This document shows, piece by piece, positions 45,005 through 57,135 of a DNA stretch of 64,000 bases. The notes under the pieces are model-generated. The model ran no database searches. It worked only from the letters and a program-made list of their open reading frames with translations, and was not told the DNA's origin. The translations under genes were made by a program, and so were the position numbers. Numbering within the stretch: the first letter of the stretch is position 1; each line of letters starts with the position of its first letter. Source of the DNA: Tetrastigma voinierianum (Eukaryota; Streptophyta; Magnoliopsida; Vitales; Vitaceae); the NCBI GenBank assembly GCA_016808115.1, contig JAEQBH010002189.1, positions 186,001-250,000 of the forward strand, read 5' to 3'.

Positions 45005-47635
45005 CCTTGTCGCAACACAAAGGTCTGAGTATTGATAGATGACCTTTGTCGCGACAAAAGACAGCGTGTCACAACAATAAATGGGAAGAATATAACCAAT
45101 CAGTTAAGACAAAGAAAGTTTATGTTGCGACAAAGTTCTCTGCAGGATGTCAACACAAGGAAGAAATTGTCGTAACAAAGAAGTTGTTGTTGCTACAAAT
45201 GAAACAGGAAGAAAACATAAACTCTATCACGACAAGGTATCTTCTGTCATGACAAGAAATTAAAAAGCAATACAGAAGAATAATTGATGTGAAAGTTTAT
45301 GTTATTTACATCACACAATAGAGTTGGCAAAATCTCTCGCTGTGACACAATCCTCTTCTATCGCAAAATGACCGGATATGCAAACATGGAAAGCTTGTTG
45401 AGACAAAAAAGAAGAGTCACAGATGAATTTATGCGGTTACGCGATAAGGTGACTTGTAAGTCAGATGTCATAAGAACAGCTTTCGTCATGACAAGATAAA
45501 CAAGGTCATTTACATGTATACTTACTAAGTGAACCGACTTGGTTGCAACAAAAGAACTCAATGTTGTGACATACTTCAAGATGAAGAGATGTTTCGATGT
45601 CGCGATAGGGATCTTAAGGTCGTGACATAGAGATCAGCTAAACACAGATAAAACAAGGTCGCGACAGACTTTTCTATGTCACGACAAAGATTCCAACACA
45701 AGGAAGAGAAGTATGGTCGCAACATAATAAACTTGGTCGCGACACAAAGATAAGATGAATAACTAAAAGTTCGATCACGACATAAAAACTAGGTCGCGAT
45801 AGCAAACTTCTACGACACCAAGAGGCCATGTCGCAACATCAAAACGAAGTTGCAACAAGAAATCGGGTTAATTGGTAACAAAACTCTATCAAGACAAACT
45901 TTCTGGGTCACAATAGAAATTTTGACAATACAAAAAACAATGTTGCAACAAGTGATTCGTGCCACAGTAGGTGTATTGGAATCAACAAAATTTATATCCT
46001 AAATCCTACTGCTATAGCGGAGCTATCATAAAGATAGTGGCTCTAGGCCGAACACGTGATGGGTTTTCATACAAATGACTTACAAAGTGAGATTAAAATC
46101 GGTAAATTTAATTTGGATTTAAGGTTTTGTAAAAACAGTGTTGGTCAGTTCACAAAGTTAAACTAAAAGAAGAAAAAAATATAAAATAGAGTCCCTTGAA
46201 GTGTCGCCACCGGTTTAGGGTTTAAGACAAACTAACATGTCCTTTCTGCCTTTTCCTCGCTGGGGGATGATGACATATAGTCATTTCCCCGAACTCCCAT
46301 CTTCATTTGGCTTTAAAACCTAAACCCTAAAATTTCCTTCGAAACATAGCATTTAACTGGCATAAATGTCCTTAATGGTGAGAAATATCTAAAATCAATT
46401 CCTACAAGAATTAATAGGAAACAACTAACTGATAACAAAGGGGTCTAGTGGATAAGAATCCACCTGTGAATCCAAAAAGCTTGCCAAATACACGTTTGTG
46501 AGGGCGTGCCTAGGAGATTTTAACCTAAGGTGAGAAGCAGGAACGCAAATACCCATAACTGCATACATGAAAAACAATAGAACTTTACAACTACCTCAAA
46601 ATTATACCAAAGGGCCTTCCTCTTCATGATTTAGGAGGTTTAGCCAAACATCCTCGAGTTGTCATCCTTGGAGGGTGTTCGTCGCCTTAAAATGGAAAGA
46701 AAATGAAAGAAAGTGAAGCAGATAAGAGCAGAAGTGGGAAAGCTGAAAGCTTCTCCCAAAAATTTATTATCGAATTCATTCTGCCATATCACTGGATCGA
46801 GTTTATATACGCTTTCGGGCAAGGGAAATTACAAAATCAACAAGGGCAAGAATCGTTAAGAAGGACAAATGGAAGAAATCAAAAGAGGAACAAAAAACAA
46901 AAATCTAAATCCAAGAGGAACATGGTCGGGCGGTGAGTGAAGGGCATGATGAACAAAGATGGCAGAAGGAAATTTCACACCAAAGGCGTAACCTTCGCTT
47001 CTTCTTTCTCCGCCGCCTCCTTCTTCCTTCCGATTCTGACCAGAATAAGCCGAAGTTCACTAATTTTTCGTGCTTGACCGACTCGACAATCTTGGCATTA
47101 ATAGCCTGCAAAACTACAAAATTAGCCACAAAATGCGATCAGTAGAATAGTAGGGACCTTAATATGCAAATTAGGTTAATTACGCTGATTAGTACACAAA
47201 AAGTACTCAAAACCTTAAATAACCAGGGTTCAAAATAGCACTTTTTTAGCACTAATCAACAAGAACCAAAACAAAAATGTTGTCGCAACATAAAAATTAG
47301 GTCGCGACACCAATTTGAAGAAGCTACATAGAAAATCTATCACAACACAATTGTCGATGTTGTGACATAGAATGGGTAGAACAAAAGACTTCTGCAAGAC
47401 AGATTGTTAACGAGACAAAGAAAGATTAGTCGCGACAGAGGAAACTCTTTCTCCACATAATGAATATGCTGAAGAAAATAATATTGTCATGACCGAAGAA
47501 ACTCTGTCGCGACGAAATCCAAGAAGGAGCACAAGGAACAGGTCGCACTAGACAATCAAGATGCCGCAACGTGAGACCATGATAAAAGATCGAAAAACTC
47601 GCTGGCCGACAAAAACTTCCGTGTCGCAATAAAGA
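45005..47635 (+). repeat. Array of TGTCGCGACA palindromic words
   Basis: Perfect TGTCGCGACA at 45047-45056. GTCGCGACA cores occur near 45657, 45736, 47303 and 47431, and a GTCGCGACG at about 47508. Many versions explained by C-to-T or G-to-A change (TGTTGCGACA, TGTCACGACA, TGTCGCAACA, TTGTGACA) lie between. Spacing is irregular, about 20-90 bp. The array is interrupted by the insert at 45972-47261. Confidence 0.88.
45972..47261 (-). mobile_element. LTR-D type insertion inside LTR-C
   Basis: The left end TGTATTGGAATCAACAAAATTT matches, in reverse, the right end of the insert at 36940-36960; the right end reads CACTAATCAACA, reverse complement TGTTGATTAGTGC. The palindromic-word array of LTR-C stops and restarts at its edges, as expected of an insertion. 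I find no matching target duplication, so the edges are approximate. Short open frames inside (for example 46703-46936) show no known domain. Confidence 0.65.
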
Positions 47636-49147
47636 ATGCACTGGCTATAATTTTTTGGGGATCTACAATGTAGCCTTGAATTTAAAGCCCAAACTTCCTG
47701 TGGGCTCTATAAATGTAAACAATTTGAGGAAGCAAGGCAGTCTAACTGCAGAGAGGAATAAAAACGAGGGCATCTAGGAGTCGAGGACTCTTTTTGTATT
47801 ATTTTTTCTTTATTTTTCTTTCTTTGTTTTCTTTTCTTCTGACTAGATTTAGCGTGAATTTAATTGTTTACCTGGATTCAAACAAAGGAGTTGTTCGTAA
47901 GTTTTGGAAGTTGAATTAAATTATTGAAAGTCATTTCGGTCATCAAGCTTATCCAATGAAATCTAGACAAAAGTTGGAATTCATTTTTCGCTGATTGCAA
48001 TGATGTTGAAATTTTTCCCGACGTATTTGTTCATCGATCCAGCTGAGAGACACAACTTCATTGAAAGATCTTTGCGTTAGTTATGGTCTTTTCTGCATAA
48101 TTAGAAGGAAATTTCATGGGTTGAGAATCTTGAATTTATTTGAATGGTGATGTTCATGAAGTGAACTGTTCCCAATATTAGTAACTAATACCCATAAAAG
48201 GACTGCTCGCTCGATTTCAAGAGGCTCCTTTGAAAGGACACAGAGTTGGAGATTCCGAGAGGATGAGGCATTACTTAGGGTCGACTAGACTAATATTGAA
48301 GAACTAATGAGCTCTGAAAGATTACTTAGATAAATCATCCATTTACTCATAGTTTGAGAATTAATTGAGGGATCTATCAATTTAATCAATTAGAAACCTC
48401 TCCTTGGTCTGGAGGAATGATCTTGATCCTGTGTTGGCATAAATTTAATCAAGGAAAGAGAGAACTCTTTAAGATATTAAGGATGAGACATCATTCATCT
48501 TGTAGAAATCTGGCAATGACCTTGTCTTGGGAACAAGAAATTTGCAGTCATAAGAAATGGGTATGAAGTATTGGAAAAGAAAAATACCCGGATCTTATAA
48601 ACAAATTCGACATGTGCAATTGATTAGAAACATGATCTCGTAAATAATATAATTTCTAATCAAAGGAAAAGTATGGTTAAAGGAGAAACCTAAACTATAC
48701 TATCTCCGATCTTTGACATATTCAGATTCCAATTTATGACATAATCAAATTAGATTATGATGCAGGAATTTATAATTTCACAGTAGTGAAATTCCAGTGT
48801 CCACTTCCAGCAATAATCTTGTTCAGTCCAATTTATGTTTAGGACTTTAAATTCTTTTCTTTTCTTTATTATAGATGTAGAAATTTAGATAGTAGAATTC
48901 TTAGTTCGGTTACTGAAATTTCTATGAAATGGAAGTTCAAATAGCATGGAACTTGAGTAGTTGGAGTAGTTGAATTTTAAATTCTTTTCAATCTCTATGG
49001 GAACGATATTCTGACTCATAGGTCCACTTTTATTACTTGTACTGACCCAGGCACTTGCAACAAGACCAAACTAAATTCTTACTGAATTCATTAACAAACC
49101 CATTTTTCTTACAAGCATACAAGTTATTTTTGGTCTGAACAAGTATC

Positions 49148-49166
49148 TGGTGCCTTTACTAGGGAT
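49148..49166 (+). other. Athila primer-binding site (decayed)
   Basis: TGGTGCCTTTACTAGGGAT corresponds to the Athila TGGCGCCGTTGCCGGGGA PBS after mainly C-to-T and G-to-A changes, at the right distance from the LTR end. Confidence 0.65.
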
Positions 49167-49405
49167 TAACATATAGTCCTTTGGTAACGGTAACATAAAT
49201 TTGTATATATATATATATGATTTGGTCACATCAAATTTTTTTGGAGCCATGTTTATGATCGAATGAATTTAAAAAATCAATATTCGGCAAGTAAAGAGAC
49301 AAATGCTAATTTGACATTTTTCTTTGTTTTACAAAAATTTCGTAAAATCGCGAAAATAAAGTAATAAAGAATGGTCAAAAGGCCATTGATATTTTTGGAA
49401 GTATA

Positions 49406-49435
49406 AATATATATATATATATATATAAGATATAA

Positions 49436-49501
<66 letters not shown>
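49406..49501. repeat. (TA)n microsatellite in the leader
   Basis: Nearly pure TA over about 95 bp with two short interruptions near 49428 and 49436. A shorter run lies at 49204-49218. Confidence 0.95.
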
Positions 49502-49507
<6 letters not shown>

Positions 49508-49648
49508 TATACCACCACTCCATTTGATCTCGTTGTATTTTTACTAAGGAGATTTTAAATGGCTAGAAGACCATAAGCAAACTCAAGGTCTCTAGACATT
49601 AAATTCAGAGAACCCCCAAAATCTGAGAAGAATCACCAATCTAGAAAT

Positions 49649-51060
49649 ATGGAAAATCAAAGAGAAAGATTGCAGGCTATTCCAGAAGAAGAAGAAGAAG
49701 TAGAGAGAAATCAGAGGCCTAATACTATGGAGGACTTTTGGAGGCCTATTATCCAAGAGGAGTACTCTGCAGTAAGACAACCTGCAATTGAAGTAAACAA
49801 TTTTGAAATGGGAACGAAAGACATTGCTATGGTGTAGCAACACCAGTTCACAGGTCACCCCTCTGAAGATCCTAATGAGCATATGGAGAGATTCATGAAG
49901 ACGGCCAACACGCTACCGAACGGGTAAGACCGTGGCAATCAAGCTGCAACTCTTCCCCTTTTCATTGAGAGATGTGGCAGCAACATGGTTTGATTCATTG
50001 CCAGTGATATCAGTGAACACTTGGGAAGAATTGGTGGAAGCTTATATGAGGAGATTCTTTCCTCCAGCTCTCACTGTTGAGAGAAGAGGAGAAATAATTG
50101 TCTTCAAGTAAGGGGAAGATGAGAGTCTCTACACTACATGGGAGAGATTCAAAAGATTGCTGAAAATATGTCCTATGCATGGAATAGATCTAACCACTGA
50201 GATGGATATTTTCTATCATGCTATGAATTATGCCTCCAAGGGTATAATCGACGCATCTGCCGTGGAGCTGCAAGTTAAGAAATGCAGAGGAGGCAAGGCA
50301 ACTGATTGAAGACCTTGCCAAATGAAACTACAAGGCCCCATCTGAAGCTTAAGGGAGCAGCCGCAGACTCAGGGGAAGTGGTCTTATTGGGCTTGATAGA
50401 ATGATAGCCATAGAAGCAAAGTTGGACGCATTTATGAACAAACTGGGAAACAATGAAAGAAGAATGCACACTGCACATGAAGTGGGAGACGTAAAAGAAA
50501 GAATTAGAAGACGTATGAAGGACTAGTTGAAGAAGAGCCCTACCAAGTTAAGGAGACCAAGTATATGAATGAGCAAAGAAGTTATCACTTCAAGCCTAAC
50601 CCCAACTTGCCAACACACTATACACCATCACTGAGGAACCATGAAAACTTTTCATATGGTGGAGGAGCACAACAAGGCACTAGAACTGGACAGAATTACT
50701 AGCAAGCTTATGCTCAGCCCAGGTTCCAAGAACAACAATAGTAGAGGGACAATAGAGGAGATTATCAGGGTCAGAAAAGGACTCAGTCATTTGTAGATCA
50801 GATGCTTCATTCATGTCAGAAAACAAAAAGATTTTGAATATGCATGAAAAGAAATTTTCTGACCTTGAGAACTTCTAAGCAAACACAGTTGTGTTTCAAA
50901 CAAACACAAATGCCTCTTTGAAGAATCTGGAGATACAGATAGGACAACTTGCTCAAGCTATGCAAAAAGAGCCTAAGGATTCATTTCCAAGTGACACTAG
51001 AAAGAATCCAAAGGACTACATGACAGTAATTCGGAGAAGTGGCAGATAACTAGATGAAAG
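49649..51060 (+). pseudogene. Athila gag (second element)
   Basis: Opens with MENQRERLQAIPEEEEEVER, then the Athila Gag landmarks EVNNFEMGTKDIAMV, QFTGHPSEDPNEHMERFMKT, TWEELVEAYMRRFFP-like sequence, ESLYTTWERFKRLLK, CPMHGIDLTTEMDIF and QLAQAMQKEP near the C-terminal end (about 50960). A polar, Gln/Asn-rich region lies between. Stops and frameshifts occur near 49836, 49930 and 50110. The ATG at 49649 follows the leader microsatellite and is plausible for the original start. Confidence 0.87.
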
Positions 51061-51677
51061 GAGAGTTGAAGAGAGGGATACTGATGAAGAGAAACAAGTA
51101 GAAATTGGAGAAGAACTTGAGCAGCACAATTTAGAAACTACTGAGAAAGAGAAAACAACATAAATGCAGCCCAAGAAGCAGGGGATGAAGAAAGAAGTTA
51201 AAACTTACAACTCTCCGCCATTCCTCAAAGACCGTAGAAAGCAGTTGGGAAGAGACTTAGATTCTTAAACATGCTTAAGAAGATATAGATCAATATTCCT
51301 CTCATAAGTATTAACTCGAGCTCAAGATGCAAAATTCATGAAAGATATATTGAGCAAAAAGAGAAATATCACTGAGGAAAGGATAGTGAGCCTAACAAAG
51401 AACCCGCAAAGGCAAAGAACTAAGACCATACTAGAGAAAATGTGACCAGCCTTCCACTATACCCTCGCAAAATCAGATCCCGAGCATGGGAAAAGCATTG
51501 TGTATTCGACAGCATCAACTTGATGCCTTTGTCTGTTGATAAAAGATTAAGTTTGGGGGAGCTCACTCCCATAACCATGACCCTGCAGATGGTAGATAGG
51601 ACATTGGCTCATCCTAAGGGCAACCTTGAAGATGTGCTGATCAAGGTGGGAAAATTTGTCTTTCCAATGGACTTTGT
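51061..51677 (+). pseudogene. Athila gag-protease linker and protease N-half
   Basis: A charged Glu/Lys linker (about 51060-51250) with YNSPPFLKD-type wording, then protease sequence: INLMPLSVDKRLSLGELTPI, TMTLQMVDRTLAHPKGNLED and VLIKVGKFVFPMDFVV to 51677. The catalytic Asp-Leu-Gly segment before NLMPLS is changed to VFDSI, so the active site is not readable as normal. A solo LTR-A splits the protease here and the frame continues at 54187. Confidence 0.85.
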
Positions 51678-53107
51678 TGTAATGCCCCAAAAATACCCTA
51701 GAAGTTTTATAATAATTTAATTATATATTCCCAGTATGAATTGAGCCAAACTTGGGTTTTTCCGGGAAAACTGATAAATTATGAAAAGTGAAATGAATAT
51801 GTGAGCATATGATTAAATATTATATGCTAGAATGAGAAATCGATTGAACCCAGAAATAAACCCAAGTGAAAAAGAGCAAATTTGGAATTTTGAAAAATGA
51901 GGACCTAAGGGTCAAGAATAGGAAAAGCTTAAAAGCTAAAGTGAATTAAATGATAAATGAAAGTGAAATTAAGACCAAAAAGGAGAAAAATGAGAAATGG
52001 AATTGTGTGTGTTTTCAACATGGCCTTACACTTAAATGATGAATAAGACCAAATGTGGTCTTAGAAGAGCACATTTGTGCATTCCAAAACGAATTTGGGA
52101 GAGATTGAGAGAGAAAAAGGAAAACTAGCAGGAGAAGATCAAGATTGTTGTGTGATTTCTTCCCATTTCTGTTTCTAAGTTGATCACATCTTCGTGAAGA
52201 AGATTCAAAGGATTCGTTGTATGAACCTAAACCTAGAAAGTTGTATTTGATGTTGGTTAGAAAACCCCAATCCATTCATGGTTTTGCTTCATGGTTGTTT
52301 AGGATGATATTAGATGTTATCGGGAGGATTCCCATTTTTTGTTTTAGATTTTGAGGATTTTGGAGGAAATCGCAAAAATAGGAAAACCGGAAAATTCAAG
52401 TAAAGGGGGTTCTACACCGCAGTCAGACAAGGTGAGGCCGAGGTGCCAAAATGGCACCCTACGCCTAAGGTGTAGAAAAAGGCACGCCCCATCGAGCTAC
52501 CATTCATAACGAGAAATTCGTCATGTTCGAAGTCTCATATTCGTACGCCGATAGTTTAAGGACCCTAATAAATTATTAATGGGGGTTCAAATAAGGATAA
52601 AAATAATTGAAAAAAATGTACCATACCTTGCTGCCTCGGTGAAGCGAAGTCATCTTTGGGAAGACTCAGTGTCTTAACCCAAAACCGTTAACGAAGATTA
52701 ATTGTCATTCAAAAAAAAAAGAATAATGATTGTTTATCTACTAAGAGTGGTATAATTGTTATTGACTAAGGACGGGTGAGGATCACATAACCTAGGACCG
52801 AGATCAAAGAAAGAGAAACGAGAGCCAACAACTTCGATTAGTTCTTCAAACCTCTATTCTAATTCAAGTATTGTTAGTTCTTTATTCACTGAAATTATAT
52901 TCATATTTCAAGTGTTTGGTAATTACTAAATAAAACTGAAATGAGTATATCCTTGAAACGTTATTACGGAAAGTGGAAGTATGGATTTGAAAATGGTTAT
53001 TTGAAATGTTTGACACCATGCATGTGAGTGATTAATCGAATTGTAAACAAACTGGTCAATTTCTGACATCTTGAATTGAATCGATACGTAACGACCAAAT
53101 ACGGGCT

Positions 53108-53410
53108 GATGCACCAATCGACATCCATCATGAAGGCAAACCGAAATTGTGCAATGTCCCACATGGCGGGATGCACCAATCGACATCCGTCATGATGGTG
53201 TATGGCATTGTTAAAATGTCCCACTCGCTGGAGTGCACCAACGTCATCTCGCCATGATGGCGTATGAGACATTTTTAAATGACCACTTGGCGGATGTACC
53301 CAATCGCATCCTTCTTCATGATGGAAGACCGAAATTGTTAAATGTGTAAGCACATTACCGAATGACAAAAAGGATGGGAATCACCGAACGGAATCCATCA
53401 TGAATGTGAA
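53108..53410 (+). repeat. 62-bp tandem repeats in LTR-A
   Basis: GATGCACCAATCGACATCC-type units at 53108, 53170, 53231 and 53293 (61-62 bp spacing) and a looser one near 53376. Each contains CATCATGATGG and AATGTCCCAC variants. Confidence 0.87.
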
Positions 53411-53681
53411 TTGTATAGATAAAGTGAAGTAACAAAATTTGATGAGTGAAAATGAGATTTGTAAACTAAATACGTTCTAAGAGTATATGTTTGAATCTCA
53501 TGATTTAAGTTAAATGATTTGTTGCATGTGAAAATGCATATTTTGATATGATCAGTGATTTTTAAAGTGAAAGCATGTGAAAAATGAATAAGCATGAGTA
53601 TAGTTTGATAAAAAGGGCATGATTTTATGATAAATGCATGTTGTGTTAAACTGAAAATTTGAATAGAACTGTATAGAACCA

Positions 53682-53701
53682 CTAAGCATGAAAATGCTTA
53701 G
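53682..53701 (+). other. Conserved LTR-A hairpin with GAAA loop
   Basis: CTAAGCAT-GAAA-ATGCTTAG, 8-bp perfect arms with a GNRA-type tetraloop. Identical to 16657-16676; related but arm-changed versions are at about 40340-40365 (reverse) and 56774-56800. Confidence 0.85.
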
Positions 53702-54186
53702 CGTGTAGTTTTTATCTATGCAATGTGTTTCTGAAAACTGAAAAAAAGGCAAGATCAAGAAGCGAAAAATCATAGAGAAAGTTGTATGCATAAGTATTTA
53801 CCTCACATATGCATAGTTTATTTTTTGAGATGATATTTTAGAACAAATAGTTAATTCGAAATAGTGTTTTATAATAAAGGCAGACGCTATTTTGTAAATG
53901 TGTATCAGATAAAAGTAAATGTTGGCTGGGTCACCATTAGAAACAACTTCCGCATAATTGAAAACTCTAAAATGAAATGACATAAATAAAATGTTTTAAT
54001 AAGATAAATGAAAATCTGGCCGAGTAAACCGGGCTCCTGTCAGATTCAATGGGTCAGGATTCAAGTCACGACACTTTTGATGAAAAAAACAAACATAAAA
54101 AAGTAAAAAAAAAAAAGAATTAAATGAGTATCCAGATCCTGCTCTAATTTTAATCTAAGTCAATGGAAAAAGGGTCCTACATTTGT

Positions 54187-54742
54187 AGTCATTAATATAG
54201 AGGAAGACAAACAAGTCCCATTGTTGTTAGGAAGACCATTCTTAGCAACAGGAGTAGCATTGATTGATGATGTGAAAAAGGGGCTGATTCTCGGGGTTGG
54301 AGATGGGCGATGCACTTTGATCTCAATCACAGGTTTGAAACATGACGAACTTGAAGTAGTCTTGGCGTGATGTAAAACAAAATTCTGTCGATTCTAAAGC
54401 GACCAACGGTGTAATTTGCATAATTGATGAATGAGAATGAGATGAACTTCGATTATCTTGAGCGTCTTGAAGTTGAAGTCCCGAACTCAGTTAAATTAAA
54501 GATTCGGTATTCGATTATTAGAAAACATTGCAGAAAAATCCTTAAGGAATTGTCTAAACATTTAAAGTATGCCTTCTTGCAACCAGAAAAAAGGAAAGTC
54601 AGTTATCATTTCAGTTGGATTAGCTAGGCTAGAAGAACAAAACTGCTGGAAACTCTCAGAAAATATAAGGAAAGCCTTGATAAGCAGTCATAAAGATTTG
54701 AAATCGGTCCCTCGATACGTATGCCTGAGATCTTGTTGGAAG
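54187..54742 (+). pseudogene. Athila protease C-half and start of RT
   Basis: INIEEDKQVPLLLGRPFLAT completes the protease; GVALIDDVKKG follows. After a variable linker come KYAFLQPEKRK, VIISVGLARLEEQN and PEILLE, the conserved lead-in to Athila RT. The frame is broken near 54370 and 54600. An LTR-A copy is inserted at 54743; RT continues after about 57135. Confidence 0.84.
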
Positions 54743-57135
54743 TGTAACAACCCGAAATATACCCTAGCTGTTTTCAGCATGTTTAGGGTATTTTGCAAGT
54801 ATAATTTGAAATTTTTCGTAATTTAAATGCAAAACGTGAAATCTGAGAAACCCGAAAATAAGCAAGGGTAAAATTGGAATTTGTCAAATTAGGACACAAA
54901 AGTCATAAGATAAAAGATGTGAAATTTATTATAGAATAACATAACTTGTGGAGCAAATAGAAAAAGTTGAGGACGAGTACGATAAAAGAAACTTAAGATC
55001 AAGTATGCATTCTTGTGGCAACCAAAGGCCTTATGAAATGAGACCAAATAAGACTAATTTTGGTCCCTCAATTGGGCATTTTTGGGAGCAAAAACATGAA
55101 GAAGAGAGGAGAGGAGAAGAAGAAGAAGAAGAAGAAGAAGAGGAATGGTATGGAATTAGGATTTTGTATAGAAACCATGTTTTTGTATGGATTCATGACT
55201 TTGAGTATGGAAACTTTGAGTATGGAAGTGTTTGTATGGATATTAGTGGTTCCATTTCTAGGGTTTAGTTAGGAATCCATCCTAACCCTAGATTTGTTGA
55301 GATTTGGGTTGGTAAAACCCTAGTTTGCATAATATGAATAAGGCTTTTTATGGATTCTTAGTTTAAGGTATATGGATACATGTGGTGTTGAGGAAGTGCT
55401 AACATCACAAGATTTGAGTTAGGGTTTGGAAAAAACCCTGGATTACTCTCTATCTTTGGTTTTGGTGAAGTTAGAACACACTTGAGAGATAAGTAATACG
55501 AAGAATATATGTAGATCTCCTTTGATTTTGGTTAGATTTTGGAAAAGAAAAAGGCTAAAAATAGAAAATCTAGCGGGTTGGCGTGGTGCTGTGCGATGGA
55601 GGACCTCGCAAGTAACAAGGTCGTACCATGAGTGTGGCATATCCACCTTACGTGGTGTGGGTACGAGGAAAGGATTTTTCCACATCTCAGTTGTGCCGGT
55701 GGGGAATTCTTTATTACGGCAGCGGAAATGTTGTGTTTTGTTTTGTTTTTCTATTTCGTTGTCCCAGTGTAGCATCTCTTGGACTAATGAGGACCTATAA
55801 ATTGTACATGAAATGGTCTAACATTCACATTTGTAAGGCAAAGGAAAGAGAATTATCTTAGTACCTCGCAAGCGAAGCTCTCAGCCTCGGCCGAGTTCGA
55901 TCTTGTGAACAAAACTAATGCCCTTATGATGAAGATAGTAAGTTCTGAACACATATAATTGTAGGAATGCACAGACCCGGATATTAAAGATCGACATACA
56001 TTCGAGTGGGCGAGACATGTTCTAATAAATTAGCGGCACTCCTGGCAGAACTCTGACATACATTACGTGGACCAGGCGCGCGTTACGTCGGTGTTTTGGC
56101 ACTCTACTAGTGATACGATACTTACATTACGTGGGAAGGCGCGTTGATCGTAACCAACACTCACGCTGAGTGCTCACGGCACCTGTTACATGAGCGGTGC
56201 GTTATGATCGATTGCCCGGCGCTCACTTCCTGAGTGCTCGACATACATTTACATGGCGGCGTTCGAAGTAAAAATTCTTGGCACTCCTGCTTTGTGTGCT
56301 ATGACACCTCGATCACGGTCTTAGTACCTTTGAGTGCTATTATGTTAGCCTAATCTAATCATTTCTTATTCTTGGTCCTGGGTAAATCAAACAATTTATC
56401 ATGATAAGAGTGCGAATAACGAATAGGGTTAAAGAATAAGCTACGTAGTACCTATGGTACTTAAAACAAAGTATAAGATTTGTAGTACCTCACAGATCAG
56501 TGCAGCATACTAGTAGGCTCCTGCGCCAACTAAATACGGAGATGCGAACAAGTATAGGGTATAATACGTAATACCTCACAGGGTACTTAAGTATAAGTAT
56601 AGTTCTTCATAGTGCTTCCTCTGGAATGCGAGATAAGTATAAATCTGCTATAAGTACAAGTATATATACAATTTTGTTATATAAATTCATGATGAATCCT
56701 GATATCTGTTATTGTTATATGTTTACTAAAAAGGAGTATGAATGCATGTGTATATATATAAGTTATATGTTCCCACTAAGCATAAAAACATACGGGTTTT
56801 AATATGTGTAGGCCTGAAAAGGAGGGCGTCGATCTTCCATACAACTGCTAGGCAGCACTAGTAAGGGTTCATCGCGTGCCAGGTTTTTGCTCTCAGATAT
56901 GTCTTAAATCTGAATGTATAGTTTTTGTTTTTGTATATGTAAATAGGACTCAGGAGTGTATGTATTGATACTGTAAACACCACTACGGTGGTAGTTTTAT
57001 TTTGTATCTTTGTTATATGATATTTTGATTCAGTTATAAGACTTGGGCCTGACTTGAAAGAATGAAAATCTGATTGAGTCTCGCATCCCATACCGTCCAC
57101 CTAGGTGGGAATGAGGCGCGAATAAGGAGAATGCT
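54743..57135 (+). mobile_element. LTR-A copy in Athila RT, right end approximate
   Basis: Starts TGTAACAACCCGAAATATACCC. Landmarks in the family order: GA-rich leader (about 55090-55145), inverted word TCGTACC/GGTACGA (55621-55627 and 55660-55666), a repeat zone with CATTACGTGG and TGAGTGCT (55985-56350), and CCACTAAGCATAAAAACATACG (56774). CCACCTAGGTGGG lies at about 57097. RT coding resumes at HKTSGKE near 57143. The left flank GGAAG and right AGAAC are only partly alike, so the duplication is doubtful. Confidence 0.8.
55985..56350 (+). repeat. About 65-75-bp degenerate repeats in LTR-A
   Basis: Repeated pattern of ACATnCATTACGTGG, GGCGCGTT and GGCACTC/TGAGTGCT in alternating order, at the place where the copy at 51678 has its 62-bp array. 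Confidence 0.65.

Larger units (their letters stand above)
44760..49141 (+). mobile_element. 5' LTR (LTR-C) of the second Athila element
   Basis: Starts TGATGAGTCTTAAACTCATC, itself an inverted repeat, directly after Tat gag, and ends GTCTGAACA six bases before a PBS-like site. The left flank CCACT (44755-44759) is the expected target duplication; the right partner is outside the window. TATA-like CTATAAAT lies at 47707-47714. Upstream of it are many TGTCGCGACA-type words. Another LTR is inserted at 45972-47261, so the LTR proper is about 3.1 kb. Confidence 0.72.
51678..54181 (+). mobile_element. Solo LTR-A, 2.5 kb, in Athila protease
   Basis: Starts TGTAATGCCCCAAAAATACC and ends GGGTCCTACA, with perfect duplications TTTGT (51673-51677 and 54182-54186). 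Removing it restores FPMDFVV-INIEED of the protease. It holds inverted words (TTCTACACC 52410-52418 with GGTGTAGAA 52469-52477; GGTGCCA/TGGCACC 52442-52458), a 62-bp repeat array (53108-53410) and the GAAA-loop hairpin at 53682-53701. It is the best-preserved LTR-A copy. Confidence 0.95.

Noticed and set aside
46703..47145. Charged open frames of 70-77 codons
   Set aside because: They lie within the LTR-D insert on the strand opposite to its orientation and resemble no known protein.
45005..47635. TGTCGCGACA words considered as a CRISPR or phage repeat
   Set aside because: Spacing is irregular, the word is only 10 bp and the context is an Athila LTR.
49329..49523. Tyr-Ile open frame
   Set aside because: Again a TA microsatellite read as protein.
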